A stretch of 64,000 nt of DNA. It comes from Liolophura sinensis. Lineage: Eukaryota; Mollusca; Polyplacophora; Chitonida; Chitonidae. Positions 46,201 through 57,410 of this stretch are shown piece after piece. Location: NCBI RefSeq assembly GCF_032854445.1, contig NC_088301.1, forward strand, positions 20,019,808 through 20,083,807, written 5' to 3'. The notes under the pieces are model-generated. The model saw only the letters and a list, made by a program, of their open reading frames with translations. It searched no databases and was not told where the DNA came from. Numbering within the stretch: the stretch's first letter is position 1; each line of letters starts with the position of its first letter. A program made the position numbers and the translations under genes.

Positions 46201-49200
46201 GTTAAATTTATTTATTTGTTTATTTATTTGATTCCTGTTTCCTACACGACGGCGGCCAGCATTATGGTGGCAGGAAACCAGGCATAACCTGGGGGAAACC
46301 CATGACCATCCGCAGGTTGATGGCAGGCCTCCGCCACTTATGATCAGAGAGGAAGCCGGCATGAGCTGGACTTGAACTTACATCGGCCGCATTGGTGAGA
46401 AGCTCCTGTGTCTTTACGCTGCGCTAGCGCGCTAACCAACTGAGCCACGAAGGTCCCCTTTGTTAAATTTAAAATAATAATAGCCTATATTTTATGTAAA
46501 TTTAGGAGAATAGTGATTTTTGTGTGTATATCGATTCTTTACCGGAAGGTTTCTGTCCCTTAGCTCATGGACACACTCGGGCTCGTCTCTTCCCCGACGA
46601 CATTCCTCGAATGTGGACACAGCTTGCTTGACTTTGTTGTGAAAATCAAATACGCTCTTTTCTCCTATTGTGTAAAACAAATAATCCGAGAATATCCTAA
46701 AAATAACGAAAATAAGTTAATTTAGAGAATACATACATATATATCCCATCCTAGCCTATGTATTTATTTATTTATTTGATTGGTGTTTTACGCCGTACTC
46801 AAGAATATTTCGCTTATACGACTGCGGCCAGCATTATGATGGGTGGTAACCGGGCAGAGCCCAGAGGAAACCCATGAACCTACGTGGGAAGGTCTTCCAG
46901 CAACCTGTGGATGGTCTTGTGTTTCCCCCGGGAGAGGAAGCAAGCATGAGCTGCTATGCCTATGTAGGATGGCAAAATTTATGCATGGACCAAGGAGCGT
47001 TTCGAACTTTATCCAATGGACTACAGTGTGAATCTGCACACAAAATCGTAAAACATTTCAAACCGTTACTGTGTGACAAGTAACTATCACTGCCATTAGG
47101 AATAAAGGAAATCTTTATGCATGCATCCAGTTGATGCGTGCTTGATCGGTGGTTACACAAAATGAACCACATGAATTTAATAAATATTGAAGAATGAATG
47201 AACGATTATGGCCTAACACCACATCGGTAATTTTAACATTGGATCGACTGACCGACATTCATTCTCCAAAGTTAAAATTAACGATGTGCAGATTTGCCAA
47301 CAGCTTTAATTTGTGCTATTCTTGGTAAATACAGACAATTTGATTTGATTACGGATGTTTGCCAAAAATCTCCAGTATATTCTTTTAAACATCCAAAAGG
47401 AAAGCAAATTCAGAGCGTTAGACAGGGCACTGACCTCCTGTTCATATACAGTCTTAAATTTTAACAGATGCTAGAATGTATTCTGTTATTATAGCACAAT
47501 ATTCTGTCACATTCAACATAATATTTTGTTTGTCTTATAGAATATTTGTTAAATTAATAGAATATGTGTTATATTTTACAGAACAATCTGCTGCAATAAC
47601 AGATTTGCCGTATATTGATCAACAGTATTGGCAATATACGAACCAGAATCCCCAAATTCAGGGTAATTGGTGTTGCTTTAAAAAAAAAACAACAAAACCC
47701 ACAAGAAAACCTATACAAAATTTTGCAGGACTCATATGATCCTTGCTTAACACAACGTATCTTCTACAAACATTAATGGATCAGAAAGGATGGCAATTTC
47801 GGGTTTTTAACCTGTAAAATACTGGATATTCGTTTAATTATAACACTTCCATAATGGGGGGGGGGGGGGGTATACTTATGTTTGGAACCATGTATGTGTA
47901 TATGGCACATAAAAATAGACAACAGACACAGTAGACCCTGAAGGCATAAAGTTACTCTTTGCAAGAACCGAAGTGGGCGCATGTGAGGTGTTTAGGGGTG
48001 TGGGTCTGTAGTAGTTCGTAGAAAGAAGAGAAGAGGAGTTTCCCGTGAATTTTCGTTACCTGTTTGTAGGGTTGCGCATTAAGAATATGATCTTGGCGTT
48101 CGGCAGTAAATGATGAATTAAATGAATGGTAGTGGTATTAAGTTGATTTGGCACAGAATAGCCAAATGGTGGGCCGTCCCAATCCCCTTTGATGGTAAAA
48201 GCTGTCTCTGGACTGGCGTCGACTGTACAAAGAAAAGTTAAATTTTGACATTATATATATGTATCGATTTATTTGATTTATGATATTTTTCATTTATATG
48301 ACGTTGGTCAGCTTTATGGACAGGGGGAATCAGAAGCCCAGCAGATGCCTGTTTTACAAAGACTACGAGTTGAGTTTGCTCTCGCCTTATGCACGGGAGC
48401 TTAAGACCCAACTCAACTCAGCTCGACTATTGCGTCGGGTACTACCCAGGCTCTCGTGGGGGAAAAACAACAACGTGGTTCGACTATATCCAGTTGTTAC
48501 GCGTATGCCGGACAATCTTAATATCGTATGCAACAGGCACCAACTCGGTACCAGTTGAGTGGAGTTGCGTCTTAAGCTGTCGTGTATACCTAGCTGTCAT
48601 ATGTCGCCATGGCAGTTACGTATGTGCGTAAAGCTCGGTATACACAGTATACTTAGCTTAAGAATAGGCTACGTTTGAGTATAAAGCTCGGCATAAACGG
48701 GGGTGGGGGGAGGGGTGGGGGGGAGGGGGGGGGCTCAGTCGGTTAGGGCGCTAGCGCAGCGCAATGACCCAGGAGCCTCTCACCAATGCGGTCGCTGTGA
48801 GTTCAAGTCCTGCTCATGCTGGCTTCCTCTCCGGCCGTAAGTGGGAAGGTCTGGCAGCAACCTGCGGATGGTCGTGGGTTTCCCCCAGGCTGTTTCCGGT
48901 TTCCACCCACCATAATGCTGGCCGTCGTCGTATAAGTGAAATATTCTTGAGTACGGCGTAAAACACCAATCAAATAAATAAATAAATCGGCATAAACGGT
49001 ATGCATAACTTAAAATCGAACTCAGCTCATCTGGTTGTACGGAGTTGGCCCCACTCGCTGATGGCCATACGATTTTAAGACCGACACGGCATACACGTGC
49101 ATGTAACGAATGGAGTACAACTCCAGCTGAGTCGTGTCGCGATTTTGCATATACGAGCTCTTATGACCAGACAAAACAGTCGAGTTGAGGGGTTTTAAAC

Positions 49201-52200
49201 TCCCGTGTATGCCGATCTTAAAGAGAGGAAGAGGAAAGCGGAGAGGAAGCCAGCATGAGCTGGACTTGAACTCACACCAACCGCATTGGTGAGAGGCTCC
49301 TGGGCCATTGCGCCGCACTGGCGTGCTAACCAACTGAGCCACGGAGGCCACAACTTTGATATTTATTCTTGATACATACATGCAAAGTAATTGTACACAT
49401 GTCCATTTCTTTTGTACATACACGTATACATACATAAGTGTATATACCAATGAACCTTTTGGTAATACAAAGAACTTTCTGGTAATACAATGAGCCTTCT
49501 CCGCTGATGCAGTGAAACCAGTCGGGTCTGTTCTATTTATTAATTTAAAATTTTTTAAGGCCACGTGTAGAAAACCGAAGGAAACCACTGACCCTTATCA
49601 AGCACCCTGAGGAATCTTCTCACTTAGGTGCTGTTTTAAGTTCCTTTTACCTGTGATGTCTTTTCGGTACTCGGACATCGCGGTGTTGTAACTGGAAGTC
49701 AACGCTATACTTCTCGCCGCCTTGTCAAAACATTCCAGGTAATTCTTCATCTCCCCTTTTACTAAACACAATAAATAAATATAAACAGATATTAAGTTAA
49801 TCTGATAACTACATGTAGTTGATCCCTAAGAGGGAGAGAGTGAGTGAGTGCTTTGAATATAACGTACTTAACACTTTTTCAGTCATATGACGAAGACGTC
49901 CTTAGAGTGCACGTTCGTGTGCCTCCTTGTTGCACGACGGATGTCCACCACCCTTTTATCTAATGCTGCTTCACTGAGGCGACCAATACAGTTAAGCAGG
50001 TGACATTTGGAACAGCACTGGTGAACAGGACAAAAAGGGAACTACCAAGGTGAATCTGGGTATTAACACTCGTCAGCAGGTCAAACTGCGGACCATTTGC
50101 CAACAGGGAACAGGAGACCAGCACAAGTGAGCAGGGGAAGTCAGGACCAGAAAAGGTGCGCAGGTAGAATTTGGGACAAGCACAGGTGAAGTTAAGGACC
50201 AGCACAGATGAGCAGGAGAATTGGGGACCAGTGCAGGTGAATATGTGGAATTGGTGACCAGTACAGGTGAGCAGGAGACAATGGGGACCAATAGAGGTGA
50301 AGATTTTAAATTGTGGACTAGCACAGCTAAATTGGAGAGCAACACAGGTGAACATGTGAAATTGACGACAGCACAGGTGAAATTGGGGAGCAGCACAGGT
50401 GAAATTTGGGAGCAGCACAGGTGAAATTAGGGAGCAGCACAGATGAAACTGGGGAGCAGCACTAGTAAAATCAGAGAGCAGCACTGGTGAAACTGGGATG
50501 AAATTGGCGAGCAGCACAGGTGAAAATGGGGAGCAGCACAGGTGAAATTAGGGAGCAGCACGGGAGAAATTTGGGCTGCAGCAGAGGTGAAACCGGGAGC
50601 AGCACAGGTGAATTTAGGGAGCAGCACAGGTGAAATCGGGGTGCAACACAGGTGAAATTGGGGGGCAACACAGGTGAAATTGGGATGAAATTGGGGTGCA
50701 GCAGAGCACGAATGAAATTGGGGTGCAGCACAGGTGAAATTGGGGAGCAGCACAGGTGAAATTATTGAGCAGCACAGGTGATACGGGGAGCAGCACAGGT
50801 GAATTTAGGGAGCAGCACAGGTGAAATCGGGGTGCAGCACATTTGAAATTAGGGGAGCAGCACTGGTGAAATCAGAGAGCAGCACTGGTGAAATTGGGAT
50901 GAAATTGGGGTGCAGCACATGTGAAAATGAGGAGCAGCACAGGTGAAATTGGGGAGCAGCACAGGTAATATTAGGGAGCAGCACGGAAGAAATTTGGGCT
51001 GCAGCACAGGTGAAACTGGGGAGCAGCACAGATGAAATCGAGTGAAACTGGGGAGCAGCACTGGTGAAATCAGAGAGCAGCACTGGTGTAAATGGGATGA
51101 AATTGGGGTGCAGTACAACACGGATGAAAATGGGGTGCAGCACAAGTGAAAAGGAGGAGCAGCACAGGTGAAATTAGGGATCACCACAGGTAAAATTGGG
51201 AACCAGCACACGTGAAATTAATGAACTGCACAAGTGAAATTAGGGACCAGTACAGGTTTAATTAGGGACCAGCACAGGTGATATTAGGAACCAGCACAGG
51301 TGAAATTGGAGACCAGCACATGTGCATTTGCGGACCAGTTATTAATGAAAAGCAGAAGAGACAATACTGTTTGGTTCAACTTCAGCAGTTTTTTTTTTAA
51401 AAAACAAAGTGAAACGATTTCAGAATTAATGGTTCACAAAAATGGTGAATGGGATAATGCCTTTATGTTGCTAATTTTTGGATGATGGATAATTTGGCTT
51501 TCTTATTGTGAGATTTGGTCGAAAACGACAGTGAATTAAAGCAATTATCCTGCTTTGAGCTTAAGAAGACTTGACGTGAAAATCATCTTGGATATTTGTC
51601 GATGTGCCCCCACATGTATGCCTTCTAACACTGAACCCACCATTTGCTCTTCCAATGTGTTTTCTTCCCCAGGTCCACCATTGCGGTTCTTTCCTACAAG
51701 GTGAGTGAATTTCGGGATGAAGTATTAATCGACGGTAAAGATCTGTGGTAGCGCACTTCTGAAATCCGGCCAAGAAAAAGTAGGGTAGACACCTAACACG
51801 GCCATGAAAATCGCCGTGTTCAATGTTGTAGGTGTTCCCATTAACTCTCTCTATCCAGCAAGGGTTCCTAAAGTTTGCCAAATAAGCGGGAGGAGGCTGT
51901 GGAAACAGGAATCAGGGTTGAAGTGGTTAAATTGTCCTAACATAATACTACATATACCTCTGTTACGCTCTGTTTAAAAAACGAAGAAGAAAAAAAAAGA
52001 AAAGAAAAAGGCATGCCAGAATATATTCTGTTATTATAAGATTATAATGTGTCACTTTCAGCATTGTAACGTGTCACATTCAACATATCCAACTAGCCTA
52101 ATACCATTCCAGTGTTGAATTATTCGATTATGTGTTCTATATGTAACAGAATAATCTGCCGTAATAACAGAATACATTCTAGTTTCACTCAGACGATTTT

Positions 52201-55200
52201 CTGTTAAATTTAACACCTTGTTTCTTTTGGAGAGATTGACTGTGCCGGGTTAATATATATGTATGCTTGGAGATTGACGTCCTCGGTCATATGACAACGA
52301 AGAGTCATTAGGTGTGTGTACATATATGGTGCGTCTTCTTGTGGCAGCGTCAAACTGCAGCCGCCACTAAAGTATCATGCCGAAGACATCAGTCCTGACA
52401 CCCCCACCTACTCACATTATACTGACACCAGGCCAACCAGTGATGTTACCTTTCTGAAACCTTTTCAAAGGAGGCAGCAGCAAGTGCAATTCTTAGAGTC
52501 TTTGGTATGACCCAACCCTGGGTTTGATCGAGGTCTCCCGACTTCGACCGTATGGCCACCAAAGCGGTCGTTCCAGGGGAGGCTTTAGAGGGTATTTGAA
52601 TAAAATGTCTGTAAATGATTGTACCCTTTTCAATCTTTAAAATACTTCAAATGGATTGTTTTCAACAGGAAACGTCATTAAACGGGCGGCATTCGATCCC
52701 GGTCTCCCGACTTTAGGTTAACGTTTTTGTGTAAACTACATATACACTGCAAATATTAACGACGCATGACATGTATTTATAAATGCACACTCATTAATGT
52801 GCAAACGCCTTGCTGTTTTTATTAGAGCACAGAGGTCTTATCCAAAAACGCGTTACATGTATATGGTGGGACTATACACGCATACGTTTTTTATTAAAAC
52901 ATAGGCTGGCTTCCTTTTTATAACATTGACGTTTTCGGTTAATCATTTCAACAATTTCTCCAAAATATTGGTGTTTTATAGAAAACATGTGAAATGTCTA
53001 CCAGAGTGGTAAAATAACCGTTTTTATTTTGACATGTATATGCCTATCAGTTTTTGCCGTGTAATAAGCAGGACATTTAGTATGACTCCTCCCCTCATCC
53101 GCAAAGAGAGTAAAAAAGAACTCATATCATAGCACAGATTCTGAAAATGAACATCAGCACATAGCCGTGACAATGAACGATTTGGCTATTTAAATTTTCT
53201 TACCAAAATAATAAAAGACATACTACATAGAGAGTAAGACCACAACAGCAACGACAGTGTGATAGCTGGCAAATGGTCACACTTAACCGGTGAAATTCGG
53301 CCTCTTGTCATTTTACCTCAGTCATTGTTATATTCTAACAGTTCATGTAAATGCATAAATGGTAGCAATTTACACGTTCCCAGGCATCATAACTTACTCA
53401 GAATTAAGAAAAAAGAGTAAAAAAATATGCAGTGATGTTAATTGCAATATATTAGAAATGTTAATTGCAATATATTAGAAATGTTAATTGCAATGTTAGA
53501 CGTCACTAGTCACTAGTCTAGAATTACTCAAAACGCTGAGTTGTCATCACACTTAGCATACATTCACACATAAAACAATGCCTAACCTCCAAACTGTATA
53601 TATTTTGTTGATGCACAAGGCTTTGAGTCCTGGCCGATAACCCTAACTTCGATTCAAAAAGGACAATGCTAACCTGTTCTAAACGCACTTATGGGTAGAA
53701 AACACTGCCTACAATAAACGAAAACTGTGCCAGTATTTCAGTCTGAAAGATGCCTGTTCTTAAACGGTATACGTCATTGTGGTACCACTACCCTTTAGGC
53801 AAACTTGACTTAAAAGACGACTAACCTAGTGCTCTCCCGTGTGAACCATGTAAACAGAATAGATCTACATCTTCTGACACATAAATTTGACTGTTAAGCG
53901 GTCAACACGTAAATGGCGAAATACACCCTCTGACACCATGTCTTAAAGGAAAAGACCTCTAAAAGTCGAAGTGGGCATAATTTAATGGACTACTTAAAAC
54001 TATGCGTAAGGATACTTTCAATTATTTTTTTCGTAAAGAGAGTTAAAGGCGTTCAAATCTTTGAATTCTGAGGTAAGCTTTATGGACCCTTTTACCAGTG
54101 TTTAGGAACAGTGTTATGGGAAGTTTTTTCAACTGTAATCACGACACTGGATGTTGGAATAACTCTACTTACTTGTTAGTAAAAAGATTATTGAAACAAA
54201 GTTGTCAAGAAAAAATAAGGATTTTTACGCATAGTTTTTAGTTGTCTTTCAGATGAACTATACTTCATATTTTGGCTTTTTTTTTTACTTTAAACAGACT
54301 TAGATTAAAAAATGCAGTGATGTTTATTGCAATTTACTGGTTTAGAATTACTCAAAATGTTGTGTTGTCATCATATTCATCATACAATAACATGACAATA
54401 AATAAATGACAAACACTTCCATTGATTTCTTTATTTAATTGATTGATGTTTTAACGCCTCAAAGGCAGTTCGGCATAAAACATGCACCAATAAAAAATAA
54501 ATAACTATATTTAAATAAATCAATGAAATCTCTTAGTGATCCTGTCAAACACTTTCCTTTCATTCCATACACTTTGATATTTGGGAACTGCCAAGTCCAT
54601 ATGTGTACAATGTTCTGCATATGTGCAGCATATCGTGCATTAATTATTTCATGAAATCTCTTGCTTTTGCAAACAAACCTTTGCTAAAATGTGTGTAAAC
54701 TGTTTTCCCGGGATATCAAGGAATGTTTCTTCGTATGTTTTCTCTGTATGGACGATATTGAAATCTTGAAAACGTAGCCTGTGAAAATGAAAATACTTTA
54801 ATATTTAACAATCCTAAAGGAAATATTCAAAAAATATGTTGTTGTTATTAGGGGAACCGAGTCCTGCTCAAAGGATTCCGTGCTCAACCCTTATGGTAGG
54901 CGTCATGTGAGTTGTAAGCACATCTACCTGTATTTATTTATATAAGTGGTGTTTTACGCCGTACACAAGAATATTTCACTTATACGAAGCATTATGGTGC
55001 GAGGAAACAGGGCAGAACCCTGCGGTCGCGTTGGTGAGAGGCATCTGGGTCATTGCGCCACGCTGGCGAGCTAATCACCTTGGCGATGGAGGCCTCCATC
55101 TAGTTGTAAGCAGCAACAAGTACCATTTTTAAAGTCCTTGGTGTGAATCGACCTGGGTTTGTTTCCGGGTCTTCCGACACTGAGGCGGACGTTTTAACCA

Positions 55201-57410
55201 ATAGGCCACCGAAGCGGCCCAAATCTTTTAGAGTATTCAAGTTTGTTTTACCTGCAAGCCTTGCAGCTTTTATGAGGTGTAGATAAGTGATGAATTTAGA
55301 ATGTATCATTATGTTTATTTATGTGGTTGATGGGTATACTATACGGTGTGTGTATGGTGCATAAACAATAAAAACAGCTATTTGCAAATACCGGTACCGG
55401 TACTACATGGTGTGTCAGGGAGTCTTAGTGGACCAACGTCAAGTGTGACCGTAATAGACGTTTCCGAACTTATTAATCAAGATTCCCAGCATTCCACTGA
55501 TTTTTGAATAATTATGACGTCACCCGAGGCAATGAGTTCTTGGTGTCGAAAATGAGCTTATGCAGTTTAACATTATGAATTAGAAAAACTGCCCTAACTT
55601 CTTTTTCTTTGCATGTATATGAATTTGCAACATATCGATGTGAGGGCTTGTGGTGTTACGTGTCAATGACTAAAAGTAATTTTTGACTGACTCAACGGAC
55701 AGCTAAGCATAGGCGACTCGCTGAAAGAAATAGACCATAGAAACTGTGTGGGGGTAGAATACGCACGTAAGTGCTCGACAGTATATAAAAGTACGGGGGC
55801 CTCCGTGACCGAGGTGATTAACACACCAGTGCGACGTAATGAACCAGGAGCCTCTCTACAATGCGGTCGTTTTAAGTTCAAGTTCGGCCGTACGTGGGTA
55901 GAATGAATCCGTTCCGTGAGTGATGATGGATGGCATTTTTGTCGATCTCACGTATTATTCCGTTCCTGATATTGAATAAACCCGTTCTTAATTAAAAATA
56001 ATTATTGTCGTATAATCCGTTCCTAATAACGAATGAATCCGTTCCGTTAGATGGACAAAAATTTAATCCGAAAAACCCAAGTATGAAACTGAACCGTCAT
56101 CGCATTTGTCCGGCGTTTGCACAAGCAGGCATTTTTCATGACGTCTGGTATACATACGAAGTTTCGAGGACTTCGATCGGTCAGGAGGTTAAGGCCCCCT
56201 GACCAATGAAGTCACGCTCGAATTCAAAACTCTTGTTTTGAACTGTGGCTTAAATCAAGAGGCTGTTCCGATAGAGGATGAAGGGCGGTGATTTTACTAC
56301 GGTTTGCTCCATCCAAAAATTGGAGAGCCCTCTTGTAAATGAAACATTTTCGAGTACGGCGTTAAAGAGTGATCATTCGTTTTCTTATATCTTAATGTAT
56401 AACGTGCGCTAGAAGACAATTTTCAATTTTGCTGAACTCGGGGCAATGGTATCTGCATAGTGCCAATTAAAGCATGTACAACTTCACTGCTCCAACTGCA
56501 TGGATTCTTCAGAATAGCTAAACTCTTAAAACTGACTGCCATAGTTTATGTGGAAAATTCTTCCGTCGTGCTTCTTAACAGCGCACGTGCCGATCTTTAT
56601 CTTCGCTTTATATCTTCGCTTTACATCATGAACTGCGACCAACAGACAAGCTTGACCTTTGGAGCCTGTGTCATGCGCGTAGGCTTGTTTATAGGCTTAG
56701 CCTTATCACTGGTGTCCTCTCGCAGAACTATTTAATCAGCAATCATCTATTAACTTGTTTCAGTGTTGGTTAGAATCATCTTGTGCTTACTTTAGGTAAA
56801 GAGAATGCATGTGTAAAAAGTATGAATAGAATCAAATGTTGGAACAGAGTTTTGTGTTTTCTGACATAACTTCCTGTTTCATCACCGTAACTGCAGTGAC
56901 ATCGGCGTTATTGAAATCATCTGTACAAAATTTACTAGTGGTGGCTGTGATGTTAAGTGAACGCAGAAAGCCGCGCATGCGTTGTTAATGAGTATGTTCA
57001 TCAGCACGGAGTTAAGCGTCAATATATCAGTTAATCAGTGTTCAGAAACGACTGGCCAATGAAAATCCATCAATGCATGTGAAGGAAAAGTCAGCCAATC
57101 GTTGGGGGCGGTATGTAGGCTACTATGCCTTACGAGCGGACCTGAGCCTGTGCAGTTGAAATGGCTGGTCCATCACATGCCACCGCGACTGAGATAGTGT
57201 CAGCGGAGGTTTAACTGCGGTAGTAAACGGACTGAATTCGGTAGACGACGTGGAATCAAACTCTATCCGAATAGATTTGTCAAAGATGACATACCTGGCA
57301 TGGAATCTGATGATCCAAACAAAGACTAGAAAAGAGGGTAGCAGGAAGAACAAACTCGCTTTTTTCCAACTCATAATGACGAAGGACGAAACATGGAGAA
57401 TGCGCATCAT
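43106..57410 (-). CDS. CHST15: Carbohydrate sulfotransferase 15-like (GalNAc4S-6ST type)
   Basis: Eight exons: 57410-57142, 54778-54679, 51896-51641, 49761-49651, 48222-48060, 46696-46543, 43694-43547, 43293-43106 (1389 nt, 462 residues; human CHST15 is about 560). The product would be a Golgi type II membrane enzyme moving sulfate from PAPS to chondroitin/dermatan-type GalNAc residues; the exact acceptor is inferred. After a short cytoplasmic N-terminus comes one membrane helix (SLFFLLPSFLVFVWIIRF). Then follow NPCW and RCLPYFFLAGFQKCATTDLY, where residues 168-174 are the 5'-phosphosulfate loop. Next are RLILHPEIHSPCRKEPQWWT, ECFDKAARSI, DASPETAF, PNAKIIFLMRNPTNRIFSDY (R295 and S303 of the 3'-phosphate site), VYSVFIEKWLAVFPRHQFLF, VFDFLDL and FYAPWNQRLAKLLGHARFLW. 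Loop Gly is Ala here (KCATT for KCGTT). Exons 3-8 are firm; exons 1-2 rest on phase and topology. Confidence 0.9.
43547..43694 (-). CDS. CHST15: CHST15-like exon 7
   Basis: VRIWVSVYSVFIEKWLAVFP, RHQFLFLTTEYYKTNTLDTL, FKVFDFLDL. Acceptor TTCACAG, donor CTAG|GTAAGT. Confidence 0.94.
46207..46458 (-). mobile_element. SINE family 1, near full length
   Basis: Full minus-strand copy from AAATAAATAAA tail through body to head GGACCTTCGTGGCTCAGTTG. About 85 bp from CHST15-like exon 6, in intron 6. Confidence 0.92.
46543..46696 (-). CDS. CHST15: CHST15-like exon 6
   Basis: IFSDYLFYTIGEKSVFDFHN, KVKQAVSTFEECRRGRDEPE and CVHELRDRNLP, matching LYSDYLYF and DFHEKVTEALQLFENC of CHST15. Acceptor TTTTTAG, donor CCG|GTAAAG. 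Confidence 0.93.
46762..46953 (-). mobile_element. SINE family 1 with an inverted internal segment
   Basis: The outer parts read as a minus-strand copy (GATTGGTGTTTTACGCCGTA; GAGAGGAAGCAAGCATGAGC). Bases of about 46878-46931 (TACGTGGGAAGGTCTTCCAG to TTTCCCCCGGG) are in plus-strand orientation. Confidence 0.8.
47458..47610. mobile_element. Palindromic MITE family P, copy 3
   Basis: GATGCTAGAATGTATTCTGT, CATTCAACATAATATTTTGT, CAGAACAATCTGCTGCAATA. CHST15-like intron 5. Confidence 0.7.
47851..47872. repeat. Poly-G tract
   Basis: A run of about 16 G after ATAAT. Confidence 0.9.
48060..48222 (-). CDS. CHST15: CHST15-like exon 5 (3'-phosphate site)
   Basis: VDASPETAFTIKGDWDGPPF, then HHLLPNAKIIFLMRNPTNR. 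Acceptor TTTGTACAG, donor AACAG|GTAACG. Confidence 0.93.
48265..48335 (-). mobile_element. Possible SINE family 1 degenerate remnant
   Basis: GATTTATTTGATTTATGATA, TTTTTCATTTATATGACGTT and GGTCAGCTTTATGG vaguely follow the inverted tail. Confidence 0.4.
48730..48987 (+). mobile_element. SINE family 1, full-length reference copy
   Basis: A box GGCTCAGTCGGTTAGGGCG, B box GTGAGTTCAAGTCCTGC, body GGTCGTGGGTTTCCCCCAGG and CACCATAATGCTGGCC, tail domain GTGAAATATTCTTGAGTACG and AAATA tail. Preceded by a G-rich tract (48700-48731). Confidence 0.95.
49239..49349 (-). mobile_element. SINE family 1, head half only
   Basis: GGAGAGGAAGCCAGCATGAG to CTAACCAACTGAGCCACGGA; contains both promoter boxes on the minus strand but no body. 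Confidence 0.88.
49651..49761 (-). CDS. CHST15: CHST15-like exon 4
   Basis: VKGEMKNYLECFDKAARSI, then SSYNTAMSEYRKDIT. Corresponds to the DYLDLFDLAA segment of CHST15. Acceptor TGTTTAG, donor ACAG|GTAAAA. Confidence 0.82.
49846..50000 (-). mobile_element. SINE family 2, tail half
   Basis: TTTTTCAGTCATATGACGAA, GTGCCTCCTTGTTGCACGAC, TAATGCTGCTTCACTGAGGC; same block as at 15912. It runs into the 22-bp minisatellite. Confidence 0.75.
50000..51335. repeat. 22-bp minisatellite, about 60 units
   Basis: Consensus GGGAGCAGCACAGGTGAAAT plus two variable bases. The centre (50390-51180) is most regular; the ends shift to a GGGACCAGCACAGGTGAAAT variant. Nearly stop-free in three minus-strand frames, which only reflects the unit sequence. 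CHST15-like intron 3. Confidence 0.95.
51641..51896 (-). CDS. CHST15: CHST15-like exon 3 (5'-PAPS loop)
   Basis: From TTTCCACAG to AATG|GTGGGT. Encodes FRNPCWIERVNGNTYN, RCLPYFFLAGFQKCATTDLY and KEPQWWTWGRKHIGRAN; the KEP.WWT motif is diagnostic of CHST15. Confidence 0.92.
52019..52230. mobile_element. Palindromic MITE family P, copy 4
   Basis: CAGAATATATTCTGTTATTA at the left; AATAACAGAATACATTCTAG with CTGTTAAATTTAACACC at the right. CHST15-like intron 2. Confidence 0.74.
52262..52570 (-). mobile_element. SINE family 2, near full length
   Basis: AGTATCATGCCGAAGACATC, CATTATACTGACACCAGGCC, GGTATGACCCAACCCTGGGT; the right end (GGCCACCAAAGCGGTC) is the tRNA-like head on the minus strand. CHST15-like intron 2. 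Confidence 0.88.
53205..53560. repeat. Unclassified dispersed repeat U, copy 2
   Basis: Shares at least five blocks in order with 36235-36535. It contains a local 24-bp triplication (TTAGAAATGTTAATTGCAAT) at about 53438-53505. CHST15-like intron 2. Confidence 0.75.
54295..54385. repeat. Dispersed repeat U, 3' fragment
   Basis: AAAATGCAGTGATGTTTATT, GCAATTTACTGGTTTAGAAT, TACTCAAAATGTTGTGTTGT follow the end of copies 1 and 2. Confidence 0.65.
54679..54778 (-). CDS. CHST15: CHST15-like exon 2 (predicted stem region)
   Basis: 100 nt between TTTCACAG and AAG|GTTTGT; only one frame is open, LRFQDFNIVHTEKTYEETFL, then DIPGKQFTHILAK. Its phase joins exons 1 and 3. The stem of this family is poorly conserved, so identity rests on splice sites, phase and position. 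Confidence 0.6.
54931..55094 (-). mobile_element. SINE family 1 with internal deletion
   Basis: TGGTGTTTTACGCCGTACAC, GGCAGAACCCTG joined to the head CGGTCGCGTTGGTGAGAGGC. Confidence 0.87.
55104..55219 (-). mobile_element. SINE family 2, tRNA-like head half
   Basis: GTAAGCAGCAACAAGTACCA to GGCCACCGAAGCGGCC; directly follows the family 1 copy at 54931. Confidence 0.82.
55797..55900 (+). mobile_element. SINE family 1, head half
   Basis: GGCCTCCGTGACCGAGGTGA, GAACCAGGAGCCTCTCTACA, TTTAAGTTCAAGTTCGGCCG. Confidence 0.82.
55903..56055. repeat. AATCCGTTCC direct-repeat cluster
   Basis: GAATCCGTTCCGT, ATTCCGTTCCTGATA, ATAATCCGTTCCTAATAA and GAATCCGTTCCGTTAG within 150 bp; origin unknown. Confidence 0.6.
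56570..56998. mobile_element. Family Q TIR element, copy 4
   Basis: Left CTTCTTAACAGCGCACGTGC; right GCGCATGCGTTGTTAATGAG, its decayed inverse. Interior AAGCTTGACCTTTGGAGCCT, ATAGGCTTAGCCTTATCACT and ACTTCCTGTTTCATCACCGT are shared with copies 1 and 3. Lies just past CHST15-like exon 1, in intron 1. Confidence 0.72.
57142..57410 (-). CDS. CHST15: CHST15-like exon 1 (membrane anchor, predicted)
   Basis: Opens MMRILHVSSFVIMSWKKASL and then the hydrophobic helix; a second in-frame ATG (MSWKK) at 57374 would give a shorter cytoplasmic tail. The frame stays open to CTCAG|GTCCGC, which leaves two bases as exon 2 requires. That donor is weak; a stronger GTAAGG ten bases on has the wrong phase for exon 2. 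The frame is also open upstream through the minisatellite at 57600. Confidence 0.6.

Noticed and set aside
48730-48810. tRNA gene
   Set aside because: A and B boxes are present, but the sequence continues into the SINE body and does not close a full cloverleaf; it is a SINE head.
49960-51211. Long minus-strand open frames (up to 185 codons) rich in Cys, Pro and Leu
   Set aside because: They lie in the 22-bp minisatellite and exist in several frames at once; no start or splice context supports coding.
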